From the NCBI RefSeq assembly GCF_001908235.1, contig NZ_LGHK01000135.1:1-46025 (forward strand): 46,025 nucleotides of DNA. Reading direction: 5' to 3'. Under the pieces are notes generated by a model. The model ran no database searches and was not told the origin of the DNA. It worked only from the letters and a program-made list of their open reading frames with translations. Below, piece by piece: positions 39,955 to 46,025 of the stretch (position 1 is its first letter; every line of letters starts with the position of its first letter). The DNA is from Bradyrhizobium sp. NAS96.2. Its GTDB lineage: Bacteria; Pseudomonadota; Alphaproteobacteria; Rhizobiales; Xanthobacteraceae. Made by a program: the position numbers and the translations under genes.

Positions 39955-41742
39955 TCAGAACGCTTCCGCAGCCAGTTCCATCGTGGTGGCGCTGCCGCTC
40001 TGGATCCGGGCCAGATGCACGGCAGTCTCCGGCAGCAGCCTCTCCATGAAGAAGCGGCCGGTCACGAGCTTGGTGTTGAGGTACGGCGTCGTGCCGGCGG
40101 CGGCCTTGTCCTGCGCCACCTTGGCCATCTTCGCCCACATGTAGCCGAGTGCGACGAGACCGAACAATTTCATGTAGTCGGTCGCGGCGGCGCCGGCATT
40201 GTCGGGTTTGGTCAGCGCGTTCTGCATCAGCCATCCGGTGGCCTGCTGCAGATGGCCGAGCGCGGTGGAGAGGGGGGTGATGAACGGCTTCATCGCCTCG
40301 TCAGCGCCATGCTCCTTGGCAAAGGCCGTGACCTCGCCGAAGAACGCGATCGCGGCGCGGCCGCCGTCGCGCGGCAGCTTGCGTCCGACCAGGTCGAGCG
40401 CCTGGATGCCGTTGGCGCCCTCATAGATCATCGCGATGCGCGCATCGCGCACGAACTGCTCCATGCCGTGCTCGGCGATATAGCCGTGGCCGCCGAACAT
40501 CTGCTGCGCCGAGACCGTGTTGGCGAACCCGGTGTCGGTCAGGACGCCCTTCAGCACGGGCGTCATCAGGCCCATGTGATCGTCTGCGGCCTGGCGGTCC
40601 TTCGGATCATTGGAGCGGTGCGCGACGTCGCTCTTCAGCGCGGTCCACACCACCATGGCGCGCGCCGCCTCGTTGAAGGCGCGGATGGTGAGCAGCGTGC
40701 GGCGCACGTCGGGATGCACGATGATCGGATCGGCCGGCTTGTCGGCAGCCTTGGCGCCGGTCAGCGAACGGCCCTGCAGCCGCTCCCGCGCATAGGCGAC
40801 CGCGTTCTGATAGGCGACTTCGGACTGCGCTAGGCCCTGCACGGCGACGCCGAGGCGAGCCTCGTTCATCATCACGAACATGCCCTGCATGCCCTTGTTC
40901 TCTTCGCCGATCAGCCAGCCGGTGGCGTTGTCGTAGTTCATCACACAGGTGGAATTGCCGTGGATGCCCATCTTGTGCTCGATCGAGCCGCAGGTGACGC
41001 CGTTGCGCTGGCCGAGCGAGCCGTCGGCGTTGACCAGCACCTTCGGCACGACGAACAGCGAGACGCCCTTGATGCCGGCCGGCGCGCCTTCGATGCGCGC
41101 CAGCACGAGATGGATGATGTTGTCGGCAAGGTCGTGCTCACCGGCGGAGATGAAGATCTTGGTGCCCGTGATCTTGAAGCTGCCGTCCGGCTGGCGCACC
41201 GCCTTGGTACGAAGCAGGCCGAGATCGGTGCCGCATTGCGGCTCGGTCAGGTTCATGGTGCCGGTCCACTCGCCGGCGACCATCTTCGGCACGTAGGTCT
41301 TCTTCTGCTCCGGGGTACCGTGCACCAGCAGTGCCGCGGTCGCGCCCATGGTCAGGCCGCCATACATCGAGAACGCCATGTTGGCGGAGATCTGGAATTC
41401 GTTGACCGCCTGCGACAGCGTCACCGGCAGGCCCTGGCCGCCAAATTCGGTCGGCGCCGAGAGGCCGAGCCAGCCGCCTTCGGCGACCTGCTTGAAAGCG
41501 TCCTTGAATCCCTTCGGCGTGGTGACGCTGCCGTCGTCATTACGCTTGCAGCCTTCGAGATCGCCGGTGCGATTGAGCGGCTGCAGCACCTCCTCGCTGA
41601 GCTTGGCGGCCTCGCCGAGGATCGCCTCGCGCACATCGGCCGACGCATCGGTGAAGCCGGGAAGATTGCCGTAGCGATCGATCTGGAAAACGTCGTTGAG
41701 CAGGAAGCTGACGTCTTCGACGGGGGCTTTGTAGGTCGGCAT
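39955..41742 (-). CDS. Acyl-CoA dehydrogenase, long 595-residue type
   Basis: A 595-residue flavoenzyme that makes the trans-2-enoyl-CoA. The FAD-binding middle contains MNLTEPQCGTDLGLLRTKAV and GTKIFISAGEHDL. The catalytic base region near the C-terminal third is RIAMIYEGANGIQALDLVGR. A C-terminal extension of about 120 residues matches the long ACAD forms with an extra helical domain. The ATG at 41742 (MPTYKAPVED) has GGGAG upstream; a start at 41772 is less likely. First gene of the beta-oxidation cluster. Chain length is not predictable. Confidence 0.93.
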   Translation of the reverse strand: MPTYKAPVEDVSFLLNDVFQIDRYGNLPGFTDASADVREAILGEAAKLSEEVLQPLNRTGDLEGCKRNDDGSVTTPKGFKDAFKQVAEGGWLGLSAPTEFGGQGLPVTLSQAVNEFQISANMAFSMYGGLTMGATAALLVHGTPEQKKTYVPKMVAGEWTGTMNLTEPQCGTDLGLLRTKAVRQPDGSFKITGTKIFISAGEHDLADNIIHLVLARIEGAPAGIKGVSLFVVPKVLVNADGSLGQRNGVTCGSIEHKMGIHGNSTCVMNYDNATGWLIGEENKGMQGMFVMMNEARLGVAVQGLAQSEVAYQNAVAYARERLQGRSLTGAKAADKPADPIIVHPDVRRTLLTIRAFNEAARAMVVWTALKSDVAHRSNDPKDRQAADDHMGLMTPVLKGVLTDTGFANTVSAQQMFGGHGYIAEHGMEQFVRDARIAMIYEGANGIQALDLVGRKLPRDGGRAAIAFFGEVTAFAKEHGADEAMKPFITPLSTALGHLQQATGWLMQNALTKPDNAGAAATDYMKLFGLVALGYMWAKMAKVAQDKAAAGTTPYLNTKLVTGRFFMERLLPETAVHLARIQSGSATTMELAAEAF

Positions 41743-41913
41743 GCTGATCTCCCGGCTGGCTCGCGGCCGCATGTGCGACCTATGCTGCGCAGCGTGTCCT
41801 TGGGTTTGTTGGAGCGGACCTTATCCGGTTCGGAGGGTCCGCGGCAGGTCCTAGCGAGACGAAAGCGCGATGAGATTGGGTCGGCTCGTTATCGCGCTTT
41901 AGCCCTTTGTTTG

Positions 41914-41981
41914 AGCATGATCTTTTCGGAAAACCGCTTCGCACTTTGCGCTAACGCGGCCCTTCGGGTCCGGATCATGCT
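41914..41981. repeat. GATC-type palindromic repeat abutting the SnoaL-like stop
   Basis: AGCATGATC (41914-41922) and GATCATGCT (41973-41981) are exact inverted ends with CCGCTT and CGGGTCCGGA stems inside. Same family as 20070-20115. The right end touches the TAA (41982-41984). The rest of 41743-41913 should hold the acyl-CoA dehydrogenase promoter; none is clear. Confidence 0.8.
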
Positions 41982-42389
41982 TTACGATTGCGACGTTGCG
42001 CCGCTCTGCTTCATCAACTCCTCGCCCATCATCCGATGCAGCAGGTTGATCGCCTTGAGCGGACGCACCATCACCTTGAAATGCGTGATCCGGCCGTCAC
42101 CGTCGAACGTGATGATGTCGACGCCGTTGAGCTTGATGCCGTCGATCTCGTTCTCGAACTCGAGCACCGCGCCGGTGTCGTTCTTCCATTCGCCCAAATA
42201 TTTGAAGGTCGGGCCGCCGAGCACCTTGGCGGCGCTGGTGAGATATTTGAAGGTGATGTCGCGGCCGCGCTGCGGCGTGTGCACGACCGGACTTTCGAAC
42301 ACCGCGTCGGGATGCAGCAGATCCCACAAAGCGGCGGTGTCGTGGGACTTCATGTAGGCGTACCACTTGTCGAGGCCCGGCTTGCTCAT
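41982..42389 (-). CDS. SnoaL/NTF2-like protein
   Basis: A 135-residue small cone-fold protein: KPGLDKWYAYMKSHDTAALW, then LLHPDAVFESPVVHTP, a ITFKYLTSAAKVLGG helix and sheets ending VDIITFDGDGRITHFKVMV. NTF2-like folds include isomerases, cyclases and dehydratases or mere binding proteins; the substrate is not known. AGGAGA is 7-8 bases before the ATG at 42389; upstream frame to 42587 overlaps the promoter. It is divergent from a PadR regulator and upstream of the acyl-CoA dehydrogenase gene. Confidence 0.8.
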   Translation of the reverse strand: MSKPGLDKWYAYMKSHDTAALWDLLHPDAVFESPVVHTPQRGRDITFKYLTSAAKVLGGPTFKYLGEWKNDTGAVLEFENEIDGIKLNGVDIITFDGDGRITHFKVMVRPLKAINLLHRMMGEELMKQSGATSQS

Positions 42390-42467
42390 TCGGACGTCTC
42401 CTGCGGCGGGGTTGTAAGAAGCCTGAACATCGGCCGCGCGCGACATGGCGGCACGCCGATCACCATA

Positions 42468-42506
42468 TGCATATTGACGCATATGCACAGTAGCGCATAA
42501 AGTCAA
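42468..42506. promoter_or_regulatory. Overlapping divergent promoters with a PadR-type dyad
   Basis: TGCATAT (42468-42474) and ATATGCA (42481-42487) form a 7-bp dyad with 6-bp spacer. For the SnoaL-like gene (minus) TTGACT (42506-42501), 17 bp, TATGCG (42483-42478) overlaps the dyad. For padR (plus) TTGACG (42474-42479), 16 bp, CATAAA (42496-42501) also overlaps. One bound regulator could block both. Confidence 0.6.
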
Positions 42507-42552
42507 GCGAACTTCGGAATGGCGAACTCGGGAACTGAGATGGAGGTGGGCG

Positions 42553-43140
42553 TTGGCACTCGGTGACGCAATCCTCGCCTGCCTCACGGAACGTCCGATG
42601 ACGGGCTATGAGCTCGCCAAGACGTTCGACGCCTCGATCGGCTTCTTCTGGAAGGCCGACCATCAGCAGATCTACCGGGAGCTCTCCCGGCTGCGCGACA
42701 AGGGCCATGTCCAGGGCCGCGAGGTGGTGCAATCCGGCAAGCCCAACAAGCTGGTCTACACGCTGACGGCCGAGGGCCGCGCGGCGTTGAAGCATTGGGC
42801 GGCGCGGCCGAGCGTTCCGCCCTCGATCAAGGACGATCTTCTGGTCCGGCTCTACGCGCTCGACTGCGTCGACATCGAGCCGCTGCGCACCGACCTGATG
42901 GCGCGGCTGGAGCATCACCGCGATCGCTATGAGCGTTACGAGCGCCTGCTCAACAAGCGCTTTCCCGACGGCACCGCGCCGCCGGCCGACGTCGGCAAGA
43001 TGCTCAGCCTGCGGCTTGGGATGCGCCATGAGCGCATGGTGGTGGAGTGGTGCGAGGAGGCGCTCGACGCGCTGTCGGCGATGTCCGGCCGCAGCAATGT
43101 GCTGGCGCTCGACGACGGCAAGCGCGAAGGCAACGGCTAG
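42553..43140 (+). CDS. PadR-family transcriptional regulator
   Basis: A 195-residue regulator. The PadR winged helix is about 2-75 (GDAILACLTERPMTGYELAK, FWKADHQQIYRELSRLRDKG, KLVYTLTAEGRAALKHW). The C-terminal helical dimerisation domain (about 90-180) is of the Vir_act_alpha_C kind (LMARLEHHRDRYERYERLLN). The start is TTG at 42553 with GGAGG six bases upstream; no ATG or GTG fits the frame. It is divergent from the SnoaL-like gene, whose promoter overlaps the dyad, and probably represses it and perhaps the beta-oxidation genes. PadR regulators often respond to phenolic acids. Confidence 0.88.
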   Translation: MALGDAILACLTERPMTGYELAKTFDASIGFFWKADHQQIYRELSRLRDKGHVQGREVVQSGKPNKLVYTLTAEGRAALKHWAARPSVPPSIKDDLLVRLYALDCVDIEPLRTDLMARLEHHRDRYERYERLLNKRFPDGTAPPADVGKMLSLRLGMRHERMVVEWCEEALDALSAMSGRSNVLALDDGKREGNG

Positions 43141-43272
43141 AAACAATCGCGGCGTTGCTGGCGTGTCGTCGGGCGTGGCGGAATCCGCGTTGCCTGAAAA
43201 CGATAGGCCTGTCCTGATCCGGCGCAACAGGTTCCCGGATTCCCTAACTTTAAGGCCCGCCAGCTGCATTCC

Positions 43273-43287
43273 TTAACCCGTTATTTA
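43273..43287 (+). promoter_or_regulatory. CtrA-like motif upstream of the podJ-like gene
   Basis: TTAA-N7-TTTA (43273-43287) differs by one base from the CtrA consensus TTAA-N7-TTAA. A further TTAAC lies near 43350. The gene is about 130 bp downstream. The gap 43141-43413 has no gene. Confidence 0.4.
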
Positions 43288-43413
43288 CCGTGACGGGAAA
43301 AAGTCAGCAGCTGAAGCAGACGACCAGCGCAGAATTCGATTGTCTCTTAACGGGAATGCGCGGGGAGGCTGCGGGCGCAGAGTATGGCGCCGGAGTCGGG
43401 ACCGGACGGAATC

Positions 43414-46025
43414 ATGAATTCGCGCGTATCGTGGAGTGTTGACGGCATCGATCCCTCCGTCCGCGACAGGGCCGAAGCGGCTGCGCGTCGCGCCGGCATG
43501 TCGCTGAACGACTGGCTCAATTCCACCGTCGGTGAACCGAGCCCGCCGGATTGGCGCATGGAGCAGCGGCAGCCGATGCCGAGCCGGGAAAGCCGCGAAG
43601 TCGCTGACATCCATCAGCGGCTCGACGCGATCACCCGCCAGATCGAGCAGATTGCAAAACCGTTGACGCGCGCCGAAGCCGTGCGTGCCGAAGTGCCGCG
43701 CGGCCAGCCCGCGGTCGCACGGCAGCTCAACGACGCGATCTCGCGCCTCGATGCGCGGCTGTCGCAGATCTCGCGGCCACAGCCGGCGCGCGAGCCGCAG
43801 CCCCAACCGCAGCCGATGCGTGAAGCGCAGATGCAGCGGGAGCCGCAAATGCAGGACCGGCAACTAGAGGAGAGGCTGCGCCAGGCCGAGGCGGTCGAGC
43901 GCGCCGCAGCGCAGGTCTACCGCCCCTCGCCACCGCTGAGCCCAGCGTCGTTCGATTCCGCGATCGCGGAAATCGCCGCGCGCCAGAATGAGCTCGATGG
44001 GCCCGCGCCCCGGCAGATGCCACAGCGCAGTGCGCCGCCGGTGCAGCAATCTGCGCCGCCGATGGCCGCTTACGCGCCGCCGCCCGCGGCGCCGGCCGGG
44101 CCGGACTTCTCCTCGCTCGAGCGTCATCTGCTCAAGATCACGAGCCAGATCGAGGCGCTGCAGCGGCCCGACCATATCGAGCAGTCGATCGCGTCGTTCC
44201 GCGGCGAGCTGGCGGAAATCCGTCAGGCCATCACCGAGGCGATGCCGCGCCGGGCGATCGAGTCGATCGAGAACGAGATCCGCTCGCTGCATCACCGGAT
44301 CGACGAGATCCGTCAGGACAGCAACAACGGCCAGGGCCAGGCGATTGCCGGCATCGAACGCGCGCTGTCGGACATCCGCGAGGCGCTGCGCACACTGACG
44401 CCCGCCGAGCAGCTCACCGGCTACGACGAGGCGATCCGCAATCTCGGCGCCAAGCTCGACATGATCCTGCGCGCCAACGACGATCCGTCGACGGTGCATC
44501 AGCTCGAGAGCGCGATCGCGGCGCTGCGCGCCATCGTCTCCAATGTCGCCTCCAACGACGCGCTGCTGCAGCTCTCCGGGGACGTGCATGCGCTGGCGGC
44601 GAAGGTCGACCAGCTGTCGCAGATGTCGCGCGGGGATTCCTACGGCGACGCTTTCGCGGGGATCGAGCAACGCATTGCGGCACTGGCCTCGTCGCTGGAA
44701 GGTCGCGAGCGGCCGGCCGGCTATGACAATACCGACGCCATCGAGGGCGCCCTGCGCTCGCTGTCGGAGCGGATCGACCGCCTGCAGGTCGGCAACGACA
44801 GCTCGTCGGCATTCACCCATCTCGAACAGCGCGTCTCCTACCTGCTCGAGCGCCTGGAGTCCGCCGACCAGCGCTCCGGCAATCTCGGCCGGGTCGAGGA
44901 AGGGCTGCATGACATCATGCGGCACCTCGAGGCGCAGCACGCCCATATCGCCTCGCTCGCCGACGCCACCCGCAACAGCGTCAACTCATCAGCGCCGCAG
45001 CCGATGATGGACAGCGGCATCGTCGATTTGGTGAAGCGCGAGCTGTCCGACATCCGCTTCAGCCAGTCGGAGACCGATCGCCGCACCCAGGATTCGCTGG
45101 AGACCGTTCACAACACGCTCGGCCACGTCGTCGATCGGCTGGCGATGATCGAGAACGATCTGCGCACGGTGCGCACCGCGCCGCCGCCGGCCCCGCCTGC
45201 CCCCGCACCGGCCGAACTGCGGATGGACGCACCGCGGATGGAGATGCCGCGCGCGGCGATGCAGCCGATCGCGCAGCCCCAGCCTGAATCCTACAAGGCT
45301 GAATCGTATCGGCCCGAATTGCCCAATCCTGCGCTGGCGCAGGAGCACTTCATGTCCGCGCCGCGCGAATTCCATGCCGCCCAGCCGGTCGAGGCCGCGC
45401 CGCCGCCGCTGCCGCCGCGCGCGATCAGCGAGATCCTCGAGCCGCATGCTGCGTCCGCACGCGCTGCGCTGGCACCTGAACTGCCGCCGGATCATCCGCT
45501 CGAGCCGGGCACGCGCCCGTCGGGCCGGGTGTCGTCGCCATCGGAGCGGATCGCGGATTCCGAGCGCGCGATCTCTGATCTTCCTGCCGGCAAGAAGGAG
45601 CCGGTCTCGACGTCGAGCTTCATCGCCGCCGCCCGCCGCGCAGCGCAGGCCGCCGCCGCACAACCCGTCAACGAGAAGGCGGCGCGCGCAGCGAGCAAGG
45701 CCGCCGCCAAGGCCAAGGAGAAGGCCGACAAGGCCGCGAAGGCTGCTGCCGTCAAGTCCGGCGCCAAGGCCGGCGCAGCCGCGACCGGCGCGCCCGAGGC
45801 CCAGCCCTCGACCATCACCTCCAAGATCCGCTCGCTGCTGGTCGGCGCGAGCGTGGTCGTGATCCTGCTCTCCACCGCCAAGATGGCGATGAACCTGCTC
45901 GACACCAGTTCCGCCCCACAAGTGCCGGCGATCGAGCACAGCGAGCCCGCGGCACCCGCCGCGCAGCCGCCTGCCGAGAACTCCATCGCGCCCGCCCCCG
46001 CACCGGCCGCGCCGTCTAGCACGCC
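43414..46025 (+). CDS. PodJ-like polar organizer, 5' part (runs off the window)
   Basis: At least 870 residues, open to the window edge. The N-terminus SWSVDGIDPSVRDRAEAAAR, then GMSLNDWLNSTV, matches the start of PodJ/SEL1-type localisation factors. A long Gln/Glu/Arg-rich coiled-coil cytoplasmic part follows (about 55-620), with a Pro-rich linker, an Ala/Lys-rich helix (750-790) and one membrane helix (LLVGASVVVILLSTAKMAMN, about 808-827). Periplasmic SEL1 repeats and a peptidoglycan-binding end are expected beyond the edge. PodJ anchors polar development proteins in Caulobacter. An in-frame ATG at 43384 is possible; I prefer 43414 because the family motif begins there. Confidence 0.83.
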   Translation, partial: MNSRVSWSVDGIDPSVRDRAEAAARRAGMSLNDWLNSTVGEPSPPDWRMEQRQPMPSRESREVADIHQRLDAITRQIEQIAKPLTRAEAVRAEVPRGQPAVARQLNDAISRLDARLSQISRPQPAREPQPQPQPMREAQMQREPQMQDRQLEERLRQAEAVERAAAQVYRPSPPLSPASFDSAIAEIAARQNELDGPAPRQMPQRSAPPVQQSAPPMAAYAPPPAAPAGPDFSSLERHLLKITSQIEALQRPDHIEQSIASFRGELAEIRQAITEAMPRRAIESIENEIRSLHHRIDEIRQDSNNGQGQAIAGIERALSDIREALRTLTPAEQLTGYDEAIRNLGAKLDMILRANDDPSTVHQLESAIAALRAIVSNVASNDALLQLSGDVHALAAKVDQLSQMSRGDSYGDAFAGIEQRIAALASSLEGRERPAGYDNTDAIEGALRSLSERIDRLQVGNDSSSAFTHLEQRVSYLLERLESADQRSGNLGRVEEGLHDIMRHLEAQHAHIASLADATRNSVNSSAPQPMMDSGIVDLVKRELSDIRFSQSETDRRTQDSLETVHNTLGHVVDRLAMIENDLRTVRTAPPPAPPAPAPAELRMDAPRMEMPRAAMQPIAQPQPESYKAESYRPELPNPALAQEHFMSAPREFHAAQPVEAAPPPLPPRAISEILEPHAASARAALAPELPPDHPLEPGTRPSGRVSSPSERIADSERAISDLPAGKKEPVSTSSFIAAARRAAQAAAAQPVNEKAARAASKAAAKAKEKADKAAKAAAVKSGAKAGAAATGAPEAQPSTITSKIRSLLVGASVVVILLSTAKMAMNLLDTSSAPQVPAIEHSEPAAPAAQPPAENSIAPAPAPAAPSST

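Noticed and set aside
1..46025. Possible CRISPR array, tRNA, rRNA or insertion sequence
   Set aside because: No regularly spaced direct repeats, no cloverleaf or rRNA-like sequence, and no transposase-like gene or IS ends were seen by reading.

Overview
The window is a high-GC chromosomal segment of an alphaproteobacterium, most likely Bradyrhizobium or a close relative in the Nitrobacteraceae. I infer this from the aa3 oxidase gene order (ctaC-ctaD-ctaB-coxF-ctaG-coxC-DUF983-SURF1), an IalB-family gene and tldD beside it, a PodJ-like polarity protein, a plant-type glutamate-cysteine ligase, and several families of short palindromic repeats typical of that group. No database was consulted. 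I see no tRNA, rRNA, insertion sequence, prophage or CRISPR array.

Layout. Positions 1-400 hold the tail of an unknown gene and palindromic repeats. 0.4-7 kb is metal handling: an ATP-grasp-like protein, a Ni/Co efflux operon (rcnR-rcnA) and a chromate-resistance operon (ChrB-like rhodanese fusion, PepSY protein, small OB-like protein, Tat-exported Fe-SOD, a 29-codon ORF, ChrA). 7-8 kb has a RibD-C reductase and a small membrane protein. 8.1-11.9 kb is a TetR regulator divergent from an EmrA/EmrB-type pump, with two near-identical operators exactly 63 bp apart. 12-17.9 kb is a LysR regulator divergent from a tightly coupled three-gene operon: a hydrolase-like protein that seems to lack its catalytic residues, an RND adaptor and an RND pump. 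17.9-24.5 kb is the cytochrome aa3 oxidase structural and assembly operon on the minus strand.

25-31.6 kb holds an IalB-family protein, a compact DoxX / DsrE-like / TlpA-like operon divergent from an HxlR regulator (a candidate periplasmic sulfur or thiol redox module), tldD, a LepB-type signal peptidase, a YjbR-like protein and a nucleotidyltransferase-like protein. 31.7-35.3 kb holds a secreted PAN-domain protein and a glutathione module: gshA behind a MarR regulator, divergent from a glutathione S-transferase. 35.4-36.2 kb has two small membrane proteins and repeats. 36.2-43.1 kb is a fatty-acid beta-oxidation cluster (acyl-CoA dehydrogenase, thiolase, FadB/FadJ multifunctional enzyme), a SnoaL-like protein and a divergent PadR regulator. 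From 43.4 kb to the window end runs a PodJ-like polar organizer that is cut by the edge.

Recurring theme: five local regulators (RcnR, TetR, HxlR, MarR, PadR) sit beside the genes they probably control. In several cases the promoter elements and inverted-repeat operators can be read directly. Dispersed palindromic repeats lie mostly at gene ends, and in three places the repeat edge coincides with the stop codon of the neighbouring gene.
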